This document shows, piece after piece, positions 47,563 through 58,000 of a stretch of 64,000 nucleotides of DNA. The position numbers and the translations under genes are program-made. Source of the stretch: Tritrichomonas musculus (Eukaryota > Parabasalia > Tritrichomonadida > Tritrichomonadidae); contig JAPFFF010000010.1 in NCBI GenBank assembly GCA_039105265.1, positions 930,001 through 994,000 of the forward strand, given 5' to 3'. The notes under the pieces are model-generated. The model saw nothing but the letters and a program-made list of their open reading frames with translations, was not told the DNA's origin and ran no database searches. Positions within the stretch are counted from its first letter, which is position 1, and every line of letters starts with the position of its first letter.

Positions 47563-48018
47563 TTAGTTATTGTATTTTATTGGCATTTCATTACCTTCTT
47601 CCTCATAATCGTCTTCTGGATCTCCATACTGTTCAGGTGGGGTTCCATGAGCCTCAAGTATTATTGGACGGCGAGTATTTTCGTTCAAAATATGGAGAAC
47701 TCTGCATTCAAATTGCCACTCATCACCAAAGTCGAAAATATAAAGGAAGTTTTGCCCTTCTGTTAATCCAACTTGATTTAATGTTACTTCTGCTGTTGAT
47801 TGTCTGTTATTTTCATCTCCATATCTATAATAACAATTTTGATCACTCCATGGTTCATCATCCATAAAAAATGCGTGGTTATGATCATCCATAAAATCAA
47901 ATGAATCAAGAATTACAGATGAAAGCTGATGTAGAGTATTTTCTCCAGATATTTGTATATTACGATAACACCTAGGTCTGATATAAACGCTGATTACAAA
48001 AGATTGCGGAGTGGCCAT
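47563..48018 (-). CDS. Plasmid pRiA4b ORF-3-like (IS1096 TnpR-type) protein
   Basis: 151 residues from an ATG at 48016-48018. The pattern FVISVYIRPRCYRNIQISGENTL, then HAFFM, YIFDFGDEW and AHGTPPEQYGDPEDDYEE follows the PRiA4_ORF3 family, whose bacterial members end in a PPEDVGG-like motif; here it is PPEQYGD. The biochemical role of the family is not settled. It is typical of bacteria, so old transfer into the trichomonad lineage is likely. The gene is AT-rich like its neighbours, so transfer is not recent. It sits alone between relics. Confidence 0.75.
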   Translation of the reverse strand: MATPQSFVISVYIRPRCYRNIQISGENTLHQLSSVILDSFDFMDDHNHAFFMDDEPWSDQNCYYRYGDENNRQSTAEVTLNQVGLTEGQNFLYIFDFGDEWQFECRVLHILNENTRRPIILEAHGTPPEQYGDPEDDYEEEGNEMPIKYNN

Positions 48019-48189
48019 TAAAAATTTAAAAAAAATAAACGGTCATCATTTTTACCTTTGGTCTCAAAATTTTGGAGTAATGATTTCTATTCAATTTTAT
48101 TAAGTATTCAAAGATACAGAATAAAATACTTTACTATTCTTTATTAAAAAAAATTATAGAAGTTGGAATTTTACCAAATCAGCATATAT

Positions 48190-48530
48190 TCAACCTTGAT
48201 CATTTAATTGCTGATGTGTTCCTTCTTCAACAACTTTTCCTTCACTAAAAACAAGAATTCCATCAGCATTCATCGCAGTTGCCAATCTATGAGCAACAAA
48301 AATAGCTGTTTTTCCTTTTCTGTAATTCTCCAAACCTTGCTGAACGAGACGCTCACTTTCAGTGTCCAGTGCAGCTGTTGCCTCATCCAAAAGCTCATGA
48401 AATGCAAATTCTCTGTTTTTGTCCACCACTCAAAGAAGTCTGCTGAACTTCAGACTTATAATTGTTTCTGGCAGCTTCAGCTACTTCAGCATCTGTTGCG
48501 TTTTCTGGGTTTGCGTATCTAATGTTATCA
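48190..48530 (-). pseudogene. Inverted fragment of an ABC transporter nucleotide-binding domain
   Basis: Minus strand, two frames: NDNIRYANPENATDAEVAEAA…[12 protein letters not shown] (signature motif), then [14 protein letters not shown] (Walker B/D-loop), [16 protein letters not shown] (H-loop) and [10 protein letters not shown]. The Walker A half is missing and the frame changes between signature and Walker B. It lies head to head with the plus-strand ABC relic, so it looks like an inverted piece of the first nucleotide-binding domain of the same or a sister gene. Confidence 0.8.
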
Positions 48531-48537
48531 TTACATT

Positions 48538-49915
48538 TATCAGTGGAAATTGGCCTTGATTGCAACTTGCATTCTTCCGTTTGCAACTATAATAATTTTT
48601 AGTTTCTCAAAATTTATCGATGATCATATTAATAGGAAATTCTTTTATGTTTCAAGAATGATGGCTACTGCAGAAGAAACATTGTCTGCAATAAGAACGG
48701 TTAGAGGCATCAATCGAGAAGATATTGAATATCAATGATTCATGAGCGAAGTTGATTCAAGTGTAACCGAAGATGTAAAAGCATTAACGGGAGTAAATAT
48801 AATGTTCACCATTATAATGATTGTTGTCTGGACTTGAATTATTGGTAATATATATTATGGTGGATCAATGGTTGATAAAGAACAATTGAAACCAGGCGAT
48901 TTAATGTCAGTTTTCGGGTTCATGATGTTTGGTTCCATGGGCTTGATCGAATTACAGACATCTTTACAAGTAGAACCAAAAGCAATCAGTAGCGGAGCCC
49001 GTATTTTACAAATGATTGGGCACCAGCCAACAATTCCATTCAGTGGTGGCCAAACAATTGGCAATTTCAAAGGCCATATAGTTTTTGAGAACGTTTCATT
49101 CAAACATCCAACACGAGAAGTTTATATCCACAGAAATTTCTCCTTTGAAATAAGTCCGGGACAAATGGGAGCGCTTGTTGGCCACAGTGGAAGTGGGAAA
49201 TCAACATGTGTCCAACTTTTGGAACGTTTTTATGATGTAAATGAAGGAATAATTTATTTGGATGACGTTGATATCACTAAAATAAATCCAAGATGGCTTC
49301 ACACGCAAAATGGACTTGTTTCTCAAGAGCCAATTCTTTTCCAGTTGTCCATCAAAGACAACGTTAAGTACGGAAAGAGAGACGCAGCAATGGAAGAAAT
49401 CGAAGATGCTGCTGAAAAGGCATATGCAAAACATTTCATTGAAAAATTGAATCGAAAATATATTTTCTACGTTGGCGAAAAAGGAGGATCATTGAGTGGA
49501 GGTCAAAGACAAAGAATTGCTATCGCTAGGGCTTTGATTAAAGACCCGAAGATTCTGATGACAGATGAAGCAACGTCGGCACTCGATTCTGCAAGTGAAA
49601 AGAAAGTCCATTTGGCCCTGGATAAAGTAATGGCAACTAGAAAATCTGTTGTTGTGGCCCATAGATTGACATCAGGTAAAAATGCAAATATTATTTATGT
49701 CTTTGATACAGGAGAAATTAAAGAACAAGGAACTCACAATGATCTTGTTGCTAAAAAAGGAGTTTATTATGAACTTGTGAAAATGCAGTTAAAAGAAGAA
49801 GAAGAAGAAAAAAAAAAAATGATAAAAAAAAAGAATCTAAAGATCAACAAGATGAAGATGTTAAAAATGATGAATTTAATGATTCGATAAATGATGAAAA
49901 TGAATAATTCTTTAT
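48538..49915 (+). pseudogene. ABCB (P-glycoprotein-like) transporter, C-terminal half, broken
   Basis: The frame starts abruptly in a membrane span (QWKLALIATCILPFATIII), passes two in-frame TGA codons (48736-48738 and 48835-48837), then is open with the last spans and a whole nucleotide-binding domain: Walker A GHSGSGKS, Q-loop SQEPILF, signature LSGGQRQR, Walker B ILMTDEATS, H-loop VVAHR. A further frame change in the A run near 49808 hides an acidic tail (DEDVKNDEFND…). Both TGA codons could come from CGA by C-to-T change. The full gene would export lipids or drugs; this copy lacks the first half. Confidence 0.85.
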
Positions 49916-50130
49916 TAAAGATGAAATTTGACTCTGAAGCAATTTTTTTTTTAAATGTGGAAATTAAGCACAAACATGATTATAATAATTGATTGAAAAA
50001 TTGTATGGTTTTTAAACTTTTTCAATAATAAACGATTAGATTTTGATAAAATTATAAAATTTTTATTTTCTGTTCATTTTTCCAAAAAATTTACATTTTC
50101 TTTATATCATAAGAAATATGTGGAAAAAAA

Positions 50131-50140
50131 TCATTTCATC
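50131..50140 (+). promoter_or_regulatory. Trichomonad-type initiator before the pseudokinase/Sel1 gene
   Basis: TCATTTCATC, two overlapping TCAT cores, lies 4-13 bp before the ATG at 50144. This placement supports 50144 over the upstream GTG at 50120 as the start. Confidence 0.55.
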
Positions 50141-50143
50141 AAA

Positions 50144-53100
50144 ATGAATTCCATTATGTTAGCCAATGGTTGTAATCTTGAAAAAATAGATACTATAGCT
50201 GATTCTATTTTCATTCTTCAAGATCAACAAACAAAAAAGAAGTATTTACAACAAATCATTAAATCACATGATAATAATTTGGAAAAAAAGAAAGAAATAT
50301 TATTGCATCAAATGACGATTATTGAAAATCATCCATCAATAATGCAAATCAGAGGTGTTGATTTAAACGGTATTGATTCATCAATTTCGAAATGTCCATC
50401 AATAATTACAGAATATATGGGAAAAGGTTCATTGCAAAAATATTTTGATGAATTAGAAGCAGGCAAGATAAGTGAATTATCAAATACACAAAAATTGATC
50501 ATTTTGCTCGGTGTTGCCCATGTAATTGAACACCTTGATTTGAATGATTTGATTGATTTTGAATTGAAGCCAAGTAAAATCATTCTTGATGACAATTTTT
50601 ATCCTCATATCTGCTTTAATCATTTTTCTAATCAACTAATGTTAGTAGATTATAGAATTGAATACAATCACAATATAAGGAAAAAGTTTGCACATATTGC
50701 ATATGAATTGTTCACTGGGAAAAAGCCAAACATGCAAGAAGAAGAAGACAAGCAATTGGATTTATCAAATATCACAAATGAATGGCTCAAATCTTTTTTA
50801 AAGAAATGCTGTTATAAATCATTTGACAAGAAAAATATTTCCAAAGGCTTGATTTATGATATTTTCAAAGATTTTGTTGATTCTATTTCCAAGGATTTAA
50901 TTGATAACATGAATGAATTTGGTGAAATTGATCAGAAAGTAGTGAATGATTACATTGATAAATTCAAGCAATATCAAATTTCTTTTGCCAAAAAAATTGA
51001 AATTGAAGCCAAAAAAGGAAATTCAAATTGGAACTTAATTTATGGTAAAATTTTATTTCACGGTTATGGTGTAAATTCTGATTTGGAAAAAGCTTCATAC
51101 TTTTTTCAAATTGCATCAGATTTTGGTGCTATAAATTCAAAATTATGGATTTTTTTTAGTATTTACACAGAAAAAAAGTCGAGTTTTGATGAGCCATTGC
51201 TTGCACAAGCACTTTTACAAATTATTAATCTTGAAAAAAATAATTTAAAAGAATTCTTGAAAGAAATTATTGATTCTGATGACTCTAATGACAATTATTT
51301 GTTGATTTATGCTAAAATATTATTTAAAGAAAATAAAAAGGAAGAAGCTTCCATATATATAAAGAAATCAGCAGATATGGGAAACATTGAGGCCATGATT
51401 GACTTTGCAGATATGTTGACATTTGGAAGAGGAATTCCAATTGATAAGCAAGAAGGAGCCAAATATTGGAAAATGGCTGCAGATCTAGGAGATATAGGTG
51501 CAATGAATAATTATGCATATATGATGAAAACAGGAGATGGAATTCCAGTTGATCAAGTAGAATCAATCAAATATTTTAAAAAAGCAATGGAAAAAGGATC
51601 TGTTCACTCAATGTACAATTATGGATTTATGATTTATAATGGAGAAGGTGTTGATCAAAATAAAGAAGAAGGCAAGAAAATACTAAAAAAAGCTGCCGAT
51701 GAAGGGGATGAAAACCAAAAATTGGGATATGCCGATATTCTTTATTTTGAAGATTTAAATGAAGAAGCTTTAAAATATTACAAGGAAGCTGCCGATCTAG
51801 AAAGCGTTGATGCAATGTATCGATATGCAGTAATGAAAAGAACAGAATGTGGAACTCCTGCCGATAATGAAGAAGCAATTAAATACTATAAAATGGCTAT
51901 AGAAAAAAATCATTCTCCATCAATGTATGATTATGCAAATATGATTCGTTTTGGAGATGCAATTGATGATTATGATGAAATGGTTAGACTTATCAAAATG
52001 GCTATTGAATTAAATGATACAGATGCGATGAATTTATACGGATATTTATTATGTTTTGGATTTGGAGTGTTTCGAGATGACAAGCAAAGTCTTTATTATA
52101 TTAAAAAAGCTATTGACCTTGGAAATAAAGAGCAGATAGATTTCTATTTGCATATGATTAGAAAAAATGATGGAATCCCAGATAATAAAGAAGAGGCATT
52201 AGAATATTATGAATTGTTTGCAGAATTAGGCAACGAAAATGATATTTTTAAATATGCTTTAGAATTGTATAAAGGAGATGTTATTCCTGAAAATAAAATT
52301 GAAGCTGCAAAGTATTTCAAAAAAGCAGCAGATCTTGGATGTTTAAAGGCAATGAATAATTATGCTGTAATGGCAAGAGATGGTGATGGAATTACCGAAA
52401 ATAAAGAAGAAGCTGAAAAATATTTTGGCAAAGCAATAGAACAAAATTTTGCTATTTCAAAAATAAATCTTGAAGAAATGAATTCAAATAATAATTATGA
52501 ATATGAAAAGTACAATCAAATATTCGATGATATAAAAGATGCAAACGAGTTTTATAATTATGGGAAAATGATTGTAGATGGAGAAATTATTTCATCTGAT
52601 AAAAAATTGGCTGCTATGTTTTATAAAAAAGCTGCTGATTTAGGCCATATCGAATCAATAATTATTTTAGGTAAATGGCTTCTAAACGGAGAAAACATTC
52701 CTAAAAATATTAACGAAGCTAGAAGATATCTTCAGCAAGGAGCTGAAAAAGAAAATGCCGAAGCTATGTATTTATTTGGACAAATGCTTTATGATGAACA
52801 AGAAACAAAAGAAAAAGCAATTCAACTCTTTAAGATGGCTGCTGACAAATTTAATGTAGAAGCAATGTACAAATATGGAACTATTTTGAAAGGTGATGGT
52901 TCTCTTGATAAAGACAATGAAGAATCTGTTAAATATATAAAAAAAGCTGCTGATTCCGGGAAAAAAGAAGCACAAAATGAATACTTAAAGTTTCTGGAAA
53001 TGAATGGAGATGAAAATTATAAACAAGAAAATCTGAGATATTTGAAAATGAGAGCAGATGGAAGTGATATTAATTCAATGCTTTTATATGCTGCTGTACT

Positions 53101-53773
53101 AATCAAAGGAGAAGAAATAGCTGAAAATTTCAAAGAGGCTGCCATGTATCTGAAAAAAGCAGCTGATAAAGGATGTGTTTTAGCAATGAATACTTATGCT
53201 TCTCTTTTAAAAGAGGGATTAGGTGTTCAGATGGATACAAAAGAAGCGATAAGATATTTTAAAATGGCAATAAATAAAGAAGATCCAAATGCAATGTATA
53301 ATTATGCCTTGATGCTTGATGAAGGAAATGGAATCACACAAGATAAAAAAGAAGCAGCTAAATATTATGTGAAGGCAACTAAGCTAGGAAATATTGATGC
53401 TTGTATCAGATTAGCAATTATGTTGAGAGATGGTGATGGGATTCCAAAAAATCAAGCATTAGCAATGGGATTTTTCAAGATTGCTGCAGATAATGGAAAT
53501 GAAAAAGGAATGCATTTTTATTCAGCAATGGTTTTATATGGAAATAATATCTCAAAAAATGAAGAAGAAGCAGTGAGATACTTAAAAAATGCTGCTGATA
53601 ATGGATTTGCTCCTTCAATGTACTTATATGCATATTGCACAGAACAAGGAAGAGGAACTCAAATAGACATAAACAAAGCTTTAAAATATTATAAGATGGC
53701 ATATGAAAACGATTTCAAATTAGCCAAAAAAGATTTGAATAGATTAATGCATAGTTTTTCATATGAATTATAA
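50144..53773 (+). CDS. Pseudokinase with long Sel1-repeat solenoid
   Basis: 1,209 residues. The first 250 residues follow the kinase fold (KYLQQIIKSHD…, HPSIMQIRGVD, IITEYMGKGSLQKYF), but the HRDLKPxN loop reads DFELKPSK and the DFG position reads CFNHF, so catalytic residues are lost. From about residue 300 there are some 20 Sel1 repeats (KKAADLGCLKAMNNYAVMARDGDGITENKEEA-type). Sel1 solenoids act as protein-binding scaffolds. The ORF is fully intact with an initiator motif and a TAAA stop context. It is distinct in sequence from the kinase/Sel1 pair at 11846 and 55047. Confidence 0.85.
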   Translation: MNSIMLANGCNLEKIDTIADSIFILQDQQTKKKYLQQIIKSHDNNLEKKKEILLHQMTIIENHPSIMQIRGVDLNGIDSSISKCPSIITEYMGKGSLQKYFDELEAGKISELSNTQKLIILLGVAHVIEHLDLNDLIDFELKPSKIILDDNFYPHICFNHFSNQLMLVDYRIEYNHNIRKKFAHIAYELFTGKKPNMQEEEDKQLDLSNITNEWLKSFLKKCCYKSFDKKNISKGLIYDIFKDFVDSISKDLIDNMNEFGEIDQKVVNDYIDKFKQYQISFAKKIEIEAKKGNSNWNLIYGKILFHGYGVNSDLEKASYFFQIASDFGAINSKLWIFFSIYTEKKSSFDEPLLAQALLQIINLEKNNLKEFLKEIIDSDDSNDNYLLIYAKILFKENKKEEASIYIKKSADMGNIEAMIDFADMLTFGRGIPIDKQEGAKYWKMAADLGDIGAMNNYAYMMKTGDGIPVDQVESIKYFKKAMEKGSVHSMYNYGFMIYNGEGVDQNKEEGKKILKKAADEGDENQKLGYADILYFEDLNEEALKYYKEAADLESVDAMYRYAVMKRTECGTPADNEEAIKYYKMAIEKNHSPSMYDYANMIRFGDAIDDYDEMVRLIKMAIELNDTDAMNLYGYLLCFGFGVFRDDKQSLYYIKKAIDLGNKEQIDFYLHMIRKNDGIPDNKEEALEYYELFAELGNENDIFKYALELYKGDVIPENKIEAAKYFKKAADLGCLKAMNNYAVMARDGDGITENKEEAEKYFGKAIEQNFAISKINLEEMNSNNNYEYEKYNQIFDDIKDANEFYNYGKMIVDGEIISSDKKLAAMFYKKAADLGHIESIIILGKWLLNGENIPKNINEARRYLQQGAEKENAEAMYLFGQMLYDEQETKEKAIQLFKMAADKFNVEAMYKYGTILKGDGSLDKDNEESVKYIKKAADSGKKEAQNEYLKFLEMNGDENYKQENLRYLKMRADGSDINSMLLYAAVLIKGEEIAENFKEAAMYLKKAADKGCVLAMNTYASLLKEGLGVQMDTKEAIRYFKMAINKEDPNAMYNYALMLDEGNGITQDKKEAAKYYVKATKLGNIDACIRLAIMLRDGDGIPKNQALAMGFFKIAADNGNEKGMHFYSAMVLYGNNISKNEEEAVRYLKNAADNGFAPSMYLYAYCTEQGRGTQIDINKALKYYKMAYENDFKLAKKDLNRLMHSFSYEL

Positions 53774-55046
53774 AAAGTAAAAGATAACAAATATTTTTAA
53801 TCTTAAATGTATAAACGTATAAATTATAAATATTTTTAGTTGAAAAAAGTGGACCTTTATTAAAATAACTGTTTTTTGAATATTTAAAACTAAATCCTTT
53901 AAAATAGCAAAAAATATTATCACATATTTAGATTTTGAAAAAGCATTTTTTTTCAGACAGCTGTATAAATTGATTATCTTTTTTTTTTTTTTTTTTTTGT
54001 CAAATGAAATATTATGTTAAAAAATAGCAGTCTTTCATTTTCATTAATTTTGTATGTATGACCGATGGAACAATCTGCAATTCTATTTTCAAGATTTTCA
54101 CTATAATAATTATCATTTTGGCTATCTCCAAGAACTAAAAAAAGTTTACCATATTGAGCTGATTCATGCGTATTTTCCAATTTAATAAATGGAGAAACAG
54201 TATATGGCTCATTTAAAACACTTCGACAAGTATTATTTCTTACCACAATACTATTAAAAAGTGTTGTTTTTTTTTCGTTCTTTTCGTTTTTCACAAATGA
54301 AATAATGACAAAAGATTATGAATCCTTTTTGGGTACGCCATTCTTTAATGATGTCAATTATATATTATAACAGTTTCATCATAATAGTTCCGACCATCAA
54401 CTCCACCTAAATATAGCCCAGAATATTTGATATATAGAATGATCATCGAAAATAATAATTTAAAAGTTTTCATCAGGCTTTCGAAAAGGGCCGCTATGGT
54501 AGGCTCGGGCAAAAAAGTGACAAATGGCACTTTTGGCCCTTGAGCAATTTATTGGCCAAACATGTGGCTCGTGTGAATATTGATTAAAATTATGGATATT
54601 CAAATTAATGTATAATTTTTTTATAAACTTTTTAATGAAAAGAATATTGTTTTTTTGCCAGTAAAATGTCATAAAGAGTTTCCCGCTTTGCCCCGGTTCT
54701 AAAGTTACTTTGGGCTAATTGCTCCTGCCCATGCCATTTTAGCGAGCCTGGTTTTCATGTACGTTTGTAATAATTTTGAAATTTAGCTTGTTTCAATCAA
54801 AATACTCATATCTCAGTTATTAAATATTATTATTATGCATTAAATGGAAAACAAAAAAAAAATATATTAATATTTTAGTGTTGGACAGAGAAGAGAATAA
54901 ACTATAATAATCAAATATAAAAATATTCTTCAATAGTATCAATTCCCTACTTACAAAAAAGCATAGCTGATATTTGATTACGATAATTATATAATAAAAA
55001 AATAATCGGCCATTTATCTATTTAAAAGATATGGCAAATTTTTAAA
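53774..55046. other. Intergenic stretch with a structured GC-richer block
   Basis: Mostly AT-rich. A 106-codon minus-strand frame (53974-54294) has no ATG and is unrecognised, perhaps a gene fragment. The block 54470-54765 is GC-richer and holds hairpins. Confidence 0.5.
54470..54765. repeat. Structured GC-richer block, possible small mobile element
   Basis: About 295 bp with imperfect inverted ends (TTTTCATCAGGCT… against …GAGCCTGGTTTTCATG) and an internal hairpin near 54517-54541 (GGGC.AAAAAGTG against CACTTTTGGCCC). It looks like a degenerate MITE or an RNA-structured relic. Confidence 0.4.
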
Positions 55047-58000
55047 ATGATTAGTTTCGCAGATTTTGTTCAGTATTATGGTAAAAATCCCATCAATATC
55101 GCTCATAAAGAATTAAATACAATCATTCAAAGATATACTTTTCTTTTTATTGAACAAGAATTATCTCCTGATGAATATAATTATTGCAATACCAATATTA
55201 AGGAATCAAAACTAATACTTATTGATTATTACCAAAACGATGCAAATCCCAAAGAAAGCTATTTTATAATAAGTTTTCAAAATACTATAATTGTTATTCA
55301 ACCATCATTAATATCATTACTTCAAAAACTTTTTCCAAATAATTTAAAATTCAATATCTGTTTTCTTCAAAATGCAAAAAACCATTTTACTGATCTTAAC
55401 TTTAAGATAAATTACAAAGATATTGAAACTAGTGAATTTTTCAATTTATGCATAATTGAATTCAATAAAAAAATGTCTCTTCTCAATAAAAGCCAGTCGA
55501 TAAACCAAACTTGGTTAATAATCCGTCCATCTATTTCGGGATATTTAATTAAAAGCTGTTATTGTTATGATGAAAACAAAATAAATCGTATAAAAGATTA
55601 TTATTCAGATCAATGCCATTTTACACCACAAGAATTCAAGAATGAAAGTGAATTCATATTTTTGCAAGTAATTGATTTTGGCAGCTTCTTTAAAACCAAT
55701 TTATACTATTCAATAAAAATGAAAAAATTGGTTGTAATTAAAGTTGCAAATAATTCTCAAGTTCAACAATTAATACAAAGAGAATTTAACAATTATTCCG
55801 AAATTAAACACCCACTTATACCGAAATTATATGGAACTTTTGGAAAAGAAAAACATCTTGTCATTGAATTAATTGAAGGAAATGATTTGACTAAAATATC
55901 AAGTCTTCAATATGAAGAAAAAATTAAAATCATTTTCGAATTGATGTTAATTTTGGAACCAATTCATCGTCATCATTTTGTTTACCGTGATTTGAAGCCA
56001 AATAACATAATGATTGATAAAGACAAGAATGCTATTCTTATTGATTTTGATTCAATGATTTGCATGGACGATATCGTTGATAACCGAATGAACACAAATG
56101 ATTTTGATTCAATTTATATGCCAAAAGAAATTGGAAATGGTTTTGTGTGTTATGAAAGTGATATTTATTCACTTGGGAAAGTAATAGAGTTCATTTTGGC
56201 AATTAAAGAAGAAAATCCAGCAAATCATGACAATTTAGTTAATTTATGTAAAAGATTAACAGCTGAAGATATTATGAAAAGACCATCAATTATTGATTTA
56301 ATATTAGATTTTTATATCGATTATCATTCATTTATTCATATTGATGAATTAAATAAACTTTTCAATATTGATGAAATATTAACAGACAATAAATTTTGGG
56401 AAGTTGATTATCTTGATTCGCTTCAATATGAAGGAAAACTATTAACAAAGAATGTAAGCAAAGCTGTTCAATTTTTCATCCTTTCAGCTGATCTAAATGA
56501 TAGAGATCATTTATTTAAAATTGGTTTGATTTATTATCTAGGTTTATCGGTTAATACTGATATGAAGAAATCAATTCATTATTTTAAATTATCAGCAGAG
56601 AAACAACATCCAAATGCCCTTCTTAATCTAGGTATAATTTACTTTGAAAGTAGTCCTCCAGATATTGAAAAAGCAATGCATTATTGGAAACTTTCGGCTG
56701 ATTTTAATTTCCCTCCTGCTCAATATTATCTTTCTGAAATATTTTTAGAAGATAAAAAATATTTAGATGTTAATAAAGGTCTTGATTTTTTAAAACAGTC
56801 TGTTGCTTCTAATTTTCCACCAGCAGAAGCAAAATATGGAGAGATTTTACTTGAATCCAATCTTGTTGAACATGACATTCAAAAAGGAATCCATTATTTG
56901 ACTCTTTCTGCAGACCATGGATTTACTTTATCTTATATAAAACTTGGTGGAATTTATCAACAAGGCAGATATGTTAAAAAAGATATAAATAAAGCGATAA
57001 ATTGCTATATTAAGGCATCAGAAGAGCATATTCCAATAGCATTATTTAAACTTGGTATTATTTATTTTGATGGAGATAATAATGTGCCAAAAGATATTAA
57101 TAAAGCAATCAAATATTTAACAGAAGCTGCAAATTTAAATTACCCTGAAGCTCTTTTTAATCTAGGTGTAATTTATTTTGAAGGAAATAATGTTTCTCGT
57201 GATATTTCTAAAGGTCTTCATTACTTAAATTTAGCCTCAGAACAAAATTCAATAAAAGCGCAATTCAATTTAGGTCTTTACTATTTTAAAGGAATTCATG
57301 TTCAACGGGATATAAATAAAGCAATATACTATTATACTCTTGCAGCAAATCAAAATGATGAGAATTCACAATTTAATCTTGCATTGATTTATTTTACAGG
57401 TCGTTTTATAACAACAGATATTAATAAAGCAATAAATTATTTTTCACTTGCTGCAAATAATCACAATAATCCTAGAGCACAGTATAATCTAGGAATCATT
57501 TATTATGAAGGAATGAATGGTATTCGTAATGTTAATGAAGGTATAAAATATTTAATGCTTGCAGCAAAACAAAATCATCCTGATGCTATATATAATATTG
57601 GAATTATTTATTATGAAGGAAATTATGTTAAGAGAGACATTGGAAAAGCTATTCATTATCTTACATTAGCAGCAGATTATTTCAATGATGCTAGAGCACA
57701 ATATAATATTGGAATGATTTATTTTATTGGAAGAGATGTTCCACGTAATACTGATAAAGGAATAAATTATTTTTTACGTTCTGCAAAAAATAATTTTCAT
57801 TATGCTCAGTTTAAGATAGGCCATATTTATTATGATGGAATTTGGGTTCAAAAAGATGTAAGTAAAGCAATGCATTACTTTGAATTAGCAGCAAATCAAA
57901 ATGATCCTTATGCATTGATTGATCTTGGCTTTATTTATGAAGAAGGGAAATTTGTTAATCGTGATATTAAGAAAAGTATTAAATATTATAAGCTTGCTTC

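Noticed and set aside
48736-48837. Reassigned TGA codon (sense TGA) in the ABC relic
   Set aside because: Other genes in the window end normally at TGA and none of the intact long ORFs contains internal TGA, so the standard code applies and these are lesions.
53974-54294. 106-codon minus-strand ORF
   Set aside because: It begins only with GTG, ends in a poly-Lys from an A/T run, and has no recognised domain.
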